Positions 17,266 to 25,511 of a stretch of DNA of 64,000 nucleotides are shown here, piece after piece. How positions within the stretch are numbered: the first letter of the stretch is position 1; every line of letters starts with the position of its first letter. This DNA comes from an uncultured Bizionia sp. (GTDB lineage: Bacteria > Bacteroidota > Bacteroidia > Flavobacteriales > Flavobacteriaceae). Position numbers and translations under genes: made by a program. The stretch spans positions 496,001 to 560,000 of the forward strand of contig CANMCF010000001.1 of assembly GCA_947496215.1 (NCBI GenBank), given 5' to 3'. The notes under the pieces are model-generated. The model was not told where the DNA came from. It was given only the letters and a program-made list of their open reading frames with translations, and did no database searches.

Positions 17266-19827
17266 ATGAAACATATTCTTTTTTGTATTGCTCTCTGTAT
17301 GACAATAACAATAAATGCTCAAGAAGACAAAGGCTATAGTTATGACAACCTATCGCTGATAGAAGTGATTAAAGACATACAAGAAAGATACAATCTTGCT
17401 TTTTCCTTTGCAGATGATCTTGTACAAAACAAACGCATCAGCCTGAACAAAGAATCAATTTCATTGGATGGTTTATTGGATCTTTTAAAATCTCAAACAG
17501 GTTTGGACTTCCAAAGGATTTCAAAAACTCAAGTCATTGTCGTTCCCCAAATCAACAATACGAAAATCTGTGGTTACATCCTCGATGCCAATACTCGAAA
17601 ACCAATTCCCTTTGCGAAGATCAATGTGTCTTCCTCTGAAGAAGTGCAAACCAATTTAAATGGATATTTTTCCTTTGACAGCAATGGAAATGAACTCCAT
17701 ATCGTCTCGATTGATGGTTATGAGGAGAAAGCATTTTCCCATGAAAAACATTGTCCTGAAATATATTTGACGCCCAGCAATGAAACGTTGGAAGAAGTAA
17801 TTGTCATGGGATACATTACAACTGGCATAGATAGAAACAAGGATGGTTCGTTAAAGGTCACAAGCAAAACATTAGGTGTTTTACCTGGATTGGTCGCACC
17901 AGACATGTTACAAAGCATACAACTAATACCAGGGATTTCCAGTTTGGATGAATCTGCCACTGGCATCCAAGTTCGAGGAGGGTCTCCAGATCAAAATCTA
18001 ATTTTGTTTGATGGCATCAAGTTATACAGTTCAGGGTACTTCTATGGTATGTTTTCTGCCATAAATCCTTATGCCTCACAAAAAGCCATCATTTTCAAAT
18101 CTGGAACCAGTCCGGCATATGGTGATCGCATTTCTGGAATCATAGATATTTCCAGTGGAGAAAAGATACCCGCTAAAACCATAGGAGGATTTGGTATGGA
18201 CGGATTAAGCATAGATGGCTATGTAAAAACACCTTTGTCCAATAAGATAGCGCTTTATTTATTTGCAAGACGCTCGTATGCAGACGCATACAAAAGCCCA
18301 ACCTATGATAGTTATGCAGAGAAAATCTTTAGAAATACAGGTCCAATAAAAGATGTCAATGGTACACCATTGACTGTGGAAAACGATGATGAATACACAA
18401 TAGACACCAGCACCAATGGTTTTACATTTTACGATATAAACTCAAAAGTCATTTTTAAACCATCTGATAAAAACCGTTTTGTACTTAGTAGCTTGTTTAC
18501 CAGAAACGATCTGGATTTTTCTTTTACAAGTGATGGGGAAACCAAGGTCGATGAGTTAACGACCAAGAATAGTGGCATGAGCTTGGTCTGGAAACATAAG
18601 AGCAATGCTCATAGAACTGAGAAGATTTCCTCTTATTTTTCAAAATACAATTCTTTTTACAACAATGATGAGTTTGAAGCGGGTTCCTTGGAGGAAATCA
18701 ATACAAGAACCAACCTTATTTCAGATTTTGGATTGAACATTGAAACGCATAATGACTTCAAAGAAAATCAATCCTATACATTTGGGTATCAAATATCCAA
18801 CACGAACCTGAAAGTAAACATCTTTAAAGATGAATTCTCCGATCCGGATGGCAATTTCAACATCAAACAGGATGAGAGCAACTTGAAGAATGTTTTCTAT
18901 GGACAATACGCGTACAAAACCAAGACTTCTGGTATTTTCAGTGTTGGTATGCGTCTAGTACACTATAACAGTGTCGACAAGTTTTTGATTGAGCCAAGGT
19001 TAAATGCCGAATTGGAAATAAATGAGCAATTCCGAATCAAGGGAAGCATAGAAAGGCGCCACCAACCTATTTCTCAATTGGTGGAATTCAATCAAACCGA
19101 ATTGCGCATAGAAAACAACCTATGGAGATTGTCGGACAATACAACCTACCCCCTTTTAAAAAGCGATCAATTCTCCACAGGTATATTGTATGACGACAAT
19201 GGTTGGACCTTGGATTTGGATGCATACTATAAAAAGTTATCTGGTTTAACTTCTTTCACTTCGGGATTCAGCAATCCACAATTGGAGCTTGCAGAAGGCA
19301 AAAGCAAGATAAAGGGTGTTGACATCCTCCTTAAAAAACGTATGAACAACTACCGCGTATGGGTGGGATACACATATAACGACATCGATTTTGAATTTCC
19401 AAACATTCAAACGGAAGGTTTTCCAGGCAACAATGACATCAAACACAGCTTCAGGATTTCAAATTCCATAAAACTAGCAAACTTAAAGCTGTCATTGGGA
19501 TGGCAATACAGATCTGGAGAACCCTTCACTCCTATTTCCAGTTTCGATTCGGCATCCAAGGTTGTCAGTTTTGGTAAGATCAATAGTAACAGGCTTGAAA
19601 ATTACCATCGTTTGGATGCATCTGCCATATACGACTTTAAAATAGGCAATAAAGAAGGTTGGAAAGCACAATTTGGCCTTTCTGCCTTAAACATATACAA
19701 TAGGAAAACACCAATTTCCATTACCTATAGAACAGAACAAGAAGCTATTGGTTTGCAACTTGAACAAGTGATTCAACGCTTTTCACTTGGATTTACACCA
19801 AATGCTTCCTTTAGATTGTTCTTTTAG
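17266..19827 (+). CDS. STN-domain TonB-dependent transducer receptor (FecA-like)
   Basis: 853 residues. Signal peptide about 1-19 (ITINAQ). The STN/secretin N-domain (about 25-82: LSLIEVIKDIQERYNLAFSFA) is the part that contacts FecR. A CarboxypepD_reg-like domain (about 97-170) is followed by the plug (about 190-295, IQLIPGISSLDE, IQVRGGSPDQNLILFDGIKLY) and a barrel ending in FRLFF. It completes a sigma - FecR - receptor trio. The ligand is unknown: nearby genes point to redox or flavin chemistry rather than a polysaccharide, and no SusD homologue follows. It ends at a bidirectional terminator. Confidence 0.92.
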   Translation: MKHILFCIALCMTITINAQEDKGYSYDNLSLIEVIKDIQERYNLAFSFADDLVQNKRISLNKESISLDGLLDLLKSQTGLDFQRISKTQVIVVPQINNTKICGYILDANTRKPIPFAKINVSSSEEVQTNLNGYFSFDSNGNELHIVSIDGYEEKAFSHEKHCPEIYLTPSNETLEEVIVMGYITTGIDRNKDGSLKVTSKTLGVLPGLVAPDMLQSIQLIPGISSLDESATGIQVRGGSPDQNLILFDGIKLYSSGYFYGMFSAINPYASQKAIIFKSGTSPAYGDRISGIIDISSGEKIPAKTIGGFGMDGLSIDGYVKTPLSNKIALYLFARRSYADAYKSPTYDSYAEKIFRNTGPIKDVNGTPLTVENDDEYTIDTSTNGFTFYDINSKVIFKPSDKNRFVLSSLFTRNDLDFSFTSDGETKVDELTTKNSGMSLVWKHKSNAHRTEKISSYFSKYNSFYNNDEFEAGSLEEINTRTNLISDFGLNIETHNDFKENQSYTFGYQISNTNLKVNIFKDEFSDPDGNFNIKQDESNLKNVFYGQYAYKTKTSGIFSVGMRLVHYNSVDKFLIEPRLNAELEINEQFRIKGSIERRHQPISQLVEFNQTELRIENNLWRLSDNTTYPLLKSDQFSTGILYDDNGWTLDLDAYYKKLSGLTSFTSGFSNPQLELAEGKSKIKGVDILLKKRMNNYRVWVGYTYNDIDFEFPNIQTEGFPGNNDIKHSFRISNSIKLANLKLSLGWQYRSGEPFTPISSFDSASKVVSFGKINSNRLENYHRLDASAIYDFKIGNKEGWKAQFGLSALNIYNRKTPISITYRTEQEAIGLQLEQVIQRFSLGFTPNASFRLFF

Positions 19828-19901
19828 TCTTGAAAAAGAGCTATTATATTTGTGAAAGGTGCGATGAATAAAATTATCAAAGCATAAAATATCATATAAA
19901 A

Positions 19902-19931
19902 AAACAAAGCCTCTATTTAGAAGCTTTGTTT
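19902..19931 (+). terminator. Bidirectional terminator
   Basis: AAACAAAGC pairs with GCTTTGTTT over 9 bp, with A/T-runs on both sides. It lies between the convergent TonB receptor and the leftward gene ending at 19955, and serves both. Confidence 0.75.
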
Positions 19932-19954
19932 CTATAAATATTGCTAAAATAATA

Positions 19955-20512
19955 TTAGTTTTTGATTGTTTGTAGTTTCTCTGGAAAGCTAAAGATCAAT
20001 TCGGTTTTATTTTGCTCATATCTAAAAAAAGTTTTATCTGAAAGCCATCTTTTTTTCCATATTATGAACAAAGGTTTTTCTTCGAAACTACCTTCTCTTA
20101 AATCGAAAGTGCTCTTCGTTAATTTTTGATTAAATCCTTCATTTTCACTAGTACTCGTACTAATTATTTTTTTATTTTCAATTATTTGGATATTGTTTGG
20201 CTCTCCATATTTTTCAATGAATGAGTCATAAGATTCACGATTGATTAGTTTAGAGAAATGGATTGTAATAGATTGTATGGTGTCATTCTCATTAGGCAGT
20301 ATTGTAATGAAGTTGTAAGGAACATCCAAAAAAGAATCATCTATCTGTTCACTGTTGATATAAAATTTTGTCCCATAATTACTAGCTTTAAAGTCACTTC
20401 CAGTGATTTTTTTTGCAACTGAAATGTGTTTACCTAACAAGTCCTCAAACTTTATATCATCCATAGAATGGTTATTAACATTTAAAACTAAAATTAATAA
20501 TAATTTAATCAT
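19955..20512 (-). CDS. Secreted protein of unknown function in the lipoprotein island
   Basis: 185 residues from the ATG at 20512; an in-frame TTG at 20530 is less likely. The N-terminus MIKLLLILVLNVNNHS looks like a short signal peptide, and the rest is soluble and charged, with no recognised domain. Its base composition is clearly more AT-rich than the genes on either side. The start lies 8 nt after the stop of the disrupted gene tail at 20521-20727, as if the two were once translationally coupled. It could be an immunity-like partner of the lost C-terminal module, but only location supports this. Confidence 0.7.
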   Translation of the reverse strand: MIKLLLILVLNVNNHSMDDIKFEDLLGKHISVAKKITGSDFKASNYGTKFYINSEQIDDSFLDVPYNFITILPNENDTIQSITIHFSKLINRESYDSFIEKYGEPNNIQIIENKKIISTSTSENEGFNQKLTKSTFDLREGSFEEKPLFIIWKKRWLSDKTFFRYEQNKTELIFSFPEKLQTIKN

Positions 20513-20520
20513 ACTAACTA

Positions 20521-20727
20521 TTAATTGCAATCAGTTATTCCACCTCTCATATGAATTAGATAAGGAGCGGGACTTGGCATATTGAAAGGTTGAACCACCA
20601 TTTGACCTCCTACTGTTCCTATGAAACTTTCAATGCTTTGTATGAACTGTTCTCCTACACGATATTGATGCGCGCTCTACCAAGGCCAATTTTTCTCTAC
20701 AAAAAGTCTTAAAGTTATTGCTGATTT
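20521..20727 (-). pseudogene. Stop-interrupted C-terminal fragment of a lost gene
   Basis: Read leftwards, a frame open from 20727 encodes about 16 residues ending FVEKNWPW, then a TAG (20679-20677), then about 51 more residues beginning SAHQYRVGEQFIQSIESF and ending GGITDCN before TAA at 20521. There is no start codon or upstream domain. A single C-to-T change in a CAG codon would explain the TAG. The sequence reads as a genuine protein tail, with balanced composition and higher GC than the flanks, left behind between two small AT-rich genes. Its family is not recognised. Confidence 0.6.
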
Positions 20728-21275
20728 TTATAAAACTTAAGTTTTTCTTGAATTAAGAGAGGAGAAATCAGCTTATAAAAATGCCATTCATTATTTGTTT
20801 TTTGATAAATATGAATACTCATAGAGGTTTCTTTAAAAACTGAAACTAAAGCTGTTTTACTATCCAATGTGTATATGGGTTTTGATATTCGTATAGTTTT
20901 ATTACCTGATTGTTTTGTATTAGATAAATCTACTAAATTTATATTCCATACAGAATCGTGTTTTTGAGATATTAAATAATTGTATTGTTTCTTGTCAAAT
21001 ATTTTTTTTATAACTAGATCATTATCATCTATTCCAATATTTTGTTTTAGACTATCTAGTTCTTTGTCATTTGAAATTGCATTATATTTAGTTATAGTTG
21101 AGATTAAATATCTATTTTCATTATTTGGATCTAAAATTAATGTTTTGTTTTTTTTAATTACAGTATTTATTATTAAATAATCATCACTTATTTTTTTTAT
21201 TTGCTGTTCGTTTCCACATGCTATTAATAAAATAGTAGTAGTTAAAGCAATTATTAAATTTACCTTATTATTCAC
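20715..21275 (-). CDS. Small lipoprotein of unknown function
   Basis: 186 residues from a GTG at 21275, which overlaps the end of the upstream metallopeptidase-like gene by 8 nt. An alternative in-frame ATG at 21314 gives 199 residues but adds 13 residues ahead of the leader. The lipobox is LLIAC in the leader ALTTTILLIACGN. The remainder is Lys/Asn/Ile-rich, without known motifs. It is very AT-rich. The overlap implies translational coupling to the large modular lipoprotein, making it that protein's dedicated partner; an immunity or chaperone role is a guess. Confidence 0.75.
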   Translation of the reverse strand: MNNKVNLIIALTTTILLIACGNEQQIKKISDDYLIINTVIKKNKTLILDPNNENRYLISTITKYNAISNDKELDSLKQNIGIDDNDLVIKKIFDKKQYNYLISQKHDSVWNINLVDLSNTKQSGNKTIRISKPIYTLDSKTALVSVFKETSMSIHIYQKTNNEWHFYKLISPLLIQEKLKFYKNQQ

Positions 21276-22959
21276 AAGGAGTCCCCTTAATTGGAAAAGA
21301 TGGATCATATTCATTGTTGTTTTGTTCTGTTAACATTATATTGTTTGCTATACCTATCTCATCTTCGTTGAGCATCTCATTTATTAGATTAGTCCCAAGC
21401 ATTGTACCCCAAGCCAATGAAGTACAATATTCAGTTGATACTCCTTCTATGTTATTTATCTGAGCATAATTATATAGAGTATTTGCTATTTGTATAATGA
21501 AATCATTCATTGCATTATGTATTTCATTGTCAGTATTATCAAAAGTATCTTGAGTTGCATTTTCATAAAAAGCAATAAATGAATTTAAAAGGGTAGAGTA
21601 TTCGGAGTTAGTAGCTTCTAACTCATTTTGTAAATATAAACTTATAAAATAAGCATGTGACAATTCATGTAATACAGCAGCAATAATTGCTAAATCTGTA
21701 GCTGTATCAAGAAAATCGTCATCTAGGCCAATTTTAATTATGAAATTGTCTTGTGTCCCAGAGAAAAAAGGGTTTGTTGTAGCATTTTGCCCTTGAAGTG
21801 TTCCATTCCAAAATTTAACATTTACATTTTCTGAAACTCCAAAAGTACTATTTATTAAAGTAGTATAAGATGTTGTTAAAGCCATTAAATTTTTTACTAA
21901 TTCTTTTTGACAAGGCTTATTTATTGTATAAATAATTTTATCTTCAAAATCCACTTCCCCACCATCCATTAGGGCTTCTATTCCCTGAACGGCAAATTCT
22001 TGAGACTCCTCATTACAATCATCATTTTGCAAAAAACCATTGATTGGTCCAGCCACATTTTTAGGTTGTGCTTGCAACCAAATAGCCATATCAGACGTAA
22101 AACTACTATTCAATCCCAAACAAAGAGCAACTTCTTCCCACGGCTGAGGTATGGTAACTACAGTGGAACCGCTTCCTGTCCCGCCTGCTTCGACGTGACC
22201 GACAGAGGTATCTGAACCCGAGGAGTTGTTTTGACCAGTTGTATCTGATGTGTCTGCTCCGCCTCCACTTCCACAGATTGAGGTATCCAAGTATAAATCT
22301 CCTCGATTTTCATCGATGCATCCTTGACCTGCTGGGTGCTCTTCTCCTTGACCATCTTCTCCTTTATAAGGACACATCAAGATGCCCACGCAATCACCAG
22401 AAGCCGATACTTTACTGAAAATATCATCTATAAATGAGTCATCTTCCAAACTATATATGGTGGTCTTATCTGTCAAATCCACGTTTAATTCGTTTTCCAA
22501 ATTCAATTGCTCTTGTTCATTTAAATCATAACCAATTAAGAACGCCTTGTAACTTCCATCTTCCTGTAAAGACAACAACACATTTTCAACACCATCAACT
22601 TGTTCCGTTCTAAATACTGGAAAGGTATAGGAATGATAACCTGTGTCATTGTTTTCCAGATAAGTGGCAAAGTCGGTATTTATGTAAAAATCGTCCTCGG
22701 AAGAGTATATGTTTTTGTTGGCATTGGCCAATCTTGATTGCTCTACCTTTTCGGATAAACTGGACAATCTACTTAGCAAGTCCTTATTTTCATCAATTGT
22801 ATGCTTTCCAACCTTAGAAACCTTAAAAAGGTCTTGTGTTTTCAAAGGTTCTTGTTGAAGTGTATTTACATCATCGTCTTTCTGACAGCCGATAATGAAA
22901 AAGGATATTCCAAAAAGGAATATCATTGTTTTTAAGTATTGCTTGAGTTTTTGATTCAT
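21268..22959 (-). CDS. Modular lipoprotein with C-terminal HExxH metallopeptidase-like domain
   Basis: 563 residues. Lipoprotein signal: FIIGC, lipidated C25, followed by QKDDD. Residues about 40-200 form a conserved soluble N-terminal part. Residues about 228-268 are a Gly/Ser/Thr linker. A short conserved stretch (IPQPWEEVALCLGL to DGGEVDFEDKI, about 270-342) precedes a C-terminal domain containing a zincin-like motif H431-E432-L-S-H435 with surrounding helix (AIIAAVLHELSHAYF). The DNA for residues from about 340 onward is visibly more AT-rich than that for the N-terminus. Lipoproteins with this constant front and exchangeable HExxH tail are known in Flavobacteriaceae; their role is unsettled. 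A toxin-like or surface peptidase function is inference. Confidence 0.75.
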   Translation of the reverse strand: MNQKLKQYLKTMIFLFGISFFIIGCQKDDDVNTLQQEPLKTQDLFKVSKVGKHTIDENKDLLSRLSSLSEKVEQSRLANANKNIYSSEDDFYINTDFATYLENNDTGYHSYTFPVFRTEQVDGVENVLLSLQEDGSYKAFLIGYDLNEQEQLNLENELNVDLTDKTTIYSLEDDSFIDDIFSKVSASGDCVGILMCPYKGEDGQGEEHPAGQGCIDENRGDLYLDTSICGSGGGADTSDTTGQNNSSGSDTSVGHVEAGGTGSGSTVVTIPQPWEEVALCLGLNSSFTSDMAIWLQAQPKNVAGPINGFLQNDDCNEESQEFAVQGIEALMDGGEVDFEDKIIYTINKPCQKELVKNLMALTTSYTTLINSTFGVSENVNVKFWNGTLQGQNATTNPFFSGTQDNFIIKIGLDDDFLDTATDLAIIAAVLHELSHAYFISLYLQNELEATNSEYSTLLNSFIAFYENATQDTFDNTDNEIHNAMNDFIIQIANTLYNYAQINNIEGVSTEYCTSLAWGTMLGTNLINEMLNEDEIGIANNIMLTEQNNNEYDPSFPIKGTPCE

Positions 22960-23044
22960 TTTTTTAATGGGAGGGTTTATTGATTAATTATTTCAAAATT
23001 ATAAAACACATTGTCATAAAAAAATCATAATGAGTGAACATTAC

Positions 23045-23096
23045 TTTTTAGTGAGTAAACAGAAGTTTTTAAAAACTTCTGTTTACTCACTAAAAA
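23045..23096. repeat. Perfect 52-bp palindrome in a divergent intergenic region
   Basis: Two 26-nt arms (23045-23070 and 23071-23096) are exact reverse complements with no spacer. The core reads GTGAGTAAACAGAAG and its complement, with T5/A5 runs at the centre and edges. It lies in the 370-bp gap between the leftward lipoprotein gene and the rightward cysteine-synthase-like gene. Both neighbours are transcribed away from it, so it does not terminate either. It could be an operator, a cruciform-forming site, or the scar of a mobile element. The rest of this gap shows no gene. Confidence 0.8.
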
Positions 23097-23329
23097 TACC
23101 GATATTTTATTACATATGAAATACGTATCTGTACGTATTTTTAAATTAATACGGGGTTGATATTTAATCCAAAAGTTAATGTATTTTTATAGAATCCTTC
23201 AAATCTTTTGATTTGATTTAGAATAGAAAAAGGTAAAATAAAAAGTTTTGGATAAATGCTTAATCCGAAATTAAATGCTAATTTAATCTAACCATAGTCG
23301 AGACGTCATAACTGTTTAAGAAAACCAAA

Positions 23330-24241
23330 ATGGAAGGAATAGGAAACACACCACTTATCAAGCTAAAGCACCTTACAGATTCGAATAGTGCAGATGTCTA
23401 TGTCAAATACGAAGGGGCCAACCCCACTGGCAGCATGAAAGATAGAATGGCTCTTTCAATGATTGAAGGCGCAGAAAGAAGAGGTGAATTGAAAACTGGA
23501 GGAACCGTAGTTGACTATACTGGTGGTAGCACCGGTAGCTCCTTGGCAATGATATGCTCAGCGAAAGGTTATAAAGCCCATTTTGTATCATCCGATGCCT
23601 TTGCAGAAGAGAAGTTGCAAACAATGAGGGCCTTTGGAGCAAAACTGGATTTGGTACCAAGTGAAAATGGAACAATAACGGCAAGAGTAATAGACAATGC
23701 CATCAAGAAAGTCAGAGAAATAGCATTACAACCCAATACCTTTTATACAGACCAGTTTAAAAACGTAGACAACCGCAATGCCTATCACAAAATGGCAAAT
23801 GAAATAATGGATGTCTTGGGCACAAACATAGATGAGTTCATTACTGGAATAGGAACAGGCGGTTGCTTTTCGGGAAACGCGGAAATATTGAAGAAAGAGA
23901 TACCTGAAATCAGGTGTATTCCCATAGAACCATACAATGTCAGAACCTTATCTGGTGGGGATACGACAGGAACCCATAGACTTGAGGGAATGGGAGCTGG
24001 GTTCATTCCTGAAATCTGTAGAATGGATTTGGCTGACGAGATAATCTCGGTAAAAGATGAAGATGCTTATGAAACTGCAAGAAAGCTAGCAAGAATAGAA
24101 GGCATTTTTGGAGGAGTCACATCTGGTTCCAACGTATGGGCAGCTATGCAAAGAGCTAAAGCCATAGGAAGAGGAAAAACAATCGTTACCGTTATCTGTG
24201 ACTCAGGATTAAAGTATTTGAGTGGCGATTTGTACAAGTAA
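23330..24241 (+). CDS. Cysteine synthase family PLP enzyme (GGSTG subtype)
   Basis: 303 residues. Fold-type II PLP enzyme: PLP lysine K37 in GSMKDRM and phosphate loop GIGTGGCFSG. In the substrate loop, CysK has TSGNTG; here it is YTGGSTG (about 63-69). The C-terminal SGLKYLSGDLYK resembles CysK/CBS. It starts directly at MEGIGNTPLIKL, the usual N-terminus minus a few residues. The altered loop probably changes the carbon acceptor, so assignment as O-acetylserine sulfhydrylase is not secure; a different beta-replacement reaction is possible. It is monocistronic, with a long AT-rich upstream region containing a 52-bp palindrome. Confidence 0.85.
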   Translation: MEGIGNTPLIKLKHLTDSNSADVYVKYEGANPTGSMKDRMALSMIEGAERRGELKTGGTVVDYTGGSTGSSLAMICSAKGYKAHFVSSDAFAEEKLQTMRAFGAKLDLVPSENGTITARVIDNAIKKVREIALQPNTFYTDQFKNVDNRNAYHKMANEIMDVLGTNIDEFITGIGTGGCFSGNAEILKKEIPEIRCIPIEPYNVRTLSGGDTTGTHRLEGMGAGFIPEICRMDLADEIISVKDEDAYETARKLARIEGIFGGVTSGSNVWAAMQRAKAIGRGKTIVTVICDSGLKYLSGDLYK

Positions 24242-24401
24242 AAACTCATACCCCTAAATACTAACCGATAAATATTTTCTTTGGAAAGGTTCTATAAACC
24301 CTAAAAACCAATTATTTAATAAAATAATCTCTATCACATCGTTTGGATTATCTGGCTATCTAATTTGCCTTTACGCTAATTATCTTTTTACTTACTATCG
24401 A

Positions 24402-24599
24402 ATGATTAATGGAAACCTAATAATTTGTTTCACATACCCTACTTGGGTCGCTTATTGTAATATTATTTTGTGCCTTGCTACAATTCACTTTAGTTATCTA
24501 CTTTTCATAGGAAAAATGAAAATTTTAAAATCTATTTTAGTATTTGTTTTACTGGGGATGCTAATGTTTATTGCTCAAAGCTATATTTTGCCATTTTAA
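24402..24599 (+). CDS. Possible small membrane protein
   Basis: A 65-residue reading frame predicting two hydrophobic helices (about 14-35 and 42-60). It lies in a 430-bp gap between the PLP enzyme and the convergent DUF5995 gene. No family is recognised and no promoter or terminator is clear. A shorter start at residue 39 (MKILKSIL) would leave a single-helix peptide of 27 residues. The rest of the gap holds nothing recognisable. Confidence 0.3.
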   Translation: MINGNLIICFTYPTWVAYCNIILCLATIHFSYLLFIGKMKILKSILVFVLLGMLMFIAQSYILPF

Positions 24600-24670
24600 A
24601 ACAATGAATAACCAACAACCTGTTTGATAAAAAGTAATATACAGCAAAGTTTTCTTCAACAATCACATCC

Positions 24671-25450
24671 TCAATCTTCCAAATCCGTTATCTTTTGTTC
24701 CACCGTACCTTTTTCTCCCAAGCGGATAACCTTGAAGATAAAACTTGCAATTAACCCGGGGTTGGTAATCAATTTCGCTATTTTGGCAACTTTCACATCC
24801 TTGGCTACTATTGCTTTTTCTAAACCTTCTTCATTTAGCAAAGACAATTGTTCTGCAAAGTCCCAGGCTCCTTTTCTTGCTGCTGCCATACTGAAATCTA
24901 TAAGAAAGTCATCTACTTTCCGTGTCCATTTCAACAGCTTCTTCAAAGTTGGCCATATTTTGGATAGATCTTCTTCCACTTCCTCCACAAGAGACGAGAG
25001 TATCTTGTTTATGGCATTGAAATCGTGTTCTAGGTCTTGCAAATCCTTTCCTTTCATTACTTCCGCTGCTGCAATTCCCAAATCCAGATTTATATGTGCA
25101 TTCATCCCTATCAAAAGGTTCTGCAATACTATCGGCCAAAAACCGCGAGCCATTTCAAAGGCAACCACCCATGATTCCGTTATGGGCAGATTGTTTTGAT
25201 ATCCATAATAGGCAGAGATGTATCTTGAAGCGAAAATCACATCCAAGTGCTCCATTCTTTCATTGTCTTGAAATACCTGCTTCTTTGGATCCTTCTCTTC
25301 TACGCCTTCTTTTACCTTAATGGTGACTTTTCTATACAGGGCTGCGAAATAGCCCAATGGGTTGTTGTTTTGCTTGCTTTCCAATATGATTTGATCCAAA
25401 GTAGCGATGACTTCGTCAATGGTGGATATTGTAGGTAGGTGGTTTTTCAT
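24671..25450 (-). CDS. DUF5995 family protein
   Basis: 259 residues from the ATG at 25450 (MKNHLPTISTIDEVIATLD); an ATG 27 nt upstream is possible. It is a soluble, mostly helical protein with no signal peptide. Recognisable stretches include NPLGYFAALYRKVT, FASRYISAYYGYQ, ESWVVAFEMARGFWPIVLQNLLIGMNAHINLDLGIAAAE and, near the end, FIFKVIRLGEKGT. The NAHINLDLG segment is the best-conserved part of the DUF5995 family as I recall it. The biochemical role is unknown. It is followed leftwards by the gap described above, with no adjacent functional partner. Confidence 0.75.
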   Translation of the reverse strand: MKNHLPTISTIDEVIATLDQIILESKQNNNPLGYFAALYRKVTIKVKEGVEEKDPKKQVFQDNERMEHLDVIFASRYISAYYGYQNNLPITESWVVAFEMARGFWPIVLQNLLIGMNAHINLDLGIAAAEVMKGKDLQDLEHDFNAINKILSSLVEEVEEDLSKIWPTLKKLLKWTRKVDDFLIDFSMAAARKGAWDFAEQLSLLNEEGLEKAIVAKDVKVAKIAKLITNPGLIASFIFKVIRLGEKGTVEQKITDLED

Positions 25451-25511
25451 AAATCGATTTTTCCTTAGGAAATTCAATTTAATTCAAAAAAATTAATCTT
25501 TCGGCATTCCT

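Noticed and set aside
21268-22959. Calling the modular lipoprotein a proven toxin
   Set aside because: Only the HExxH tail and the locus order suggest it. No toxin signature or known immunity family was recognised.
24624-25199. Long rightward frame opposite the DUF5995 gene
   Set aside because: It is the antisense of a well-conserved leftward gene and has no known family or upstream signals.
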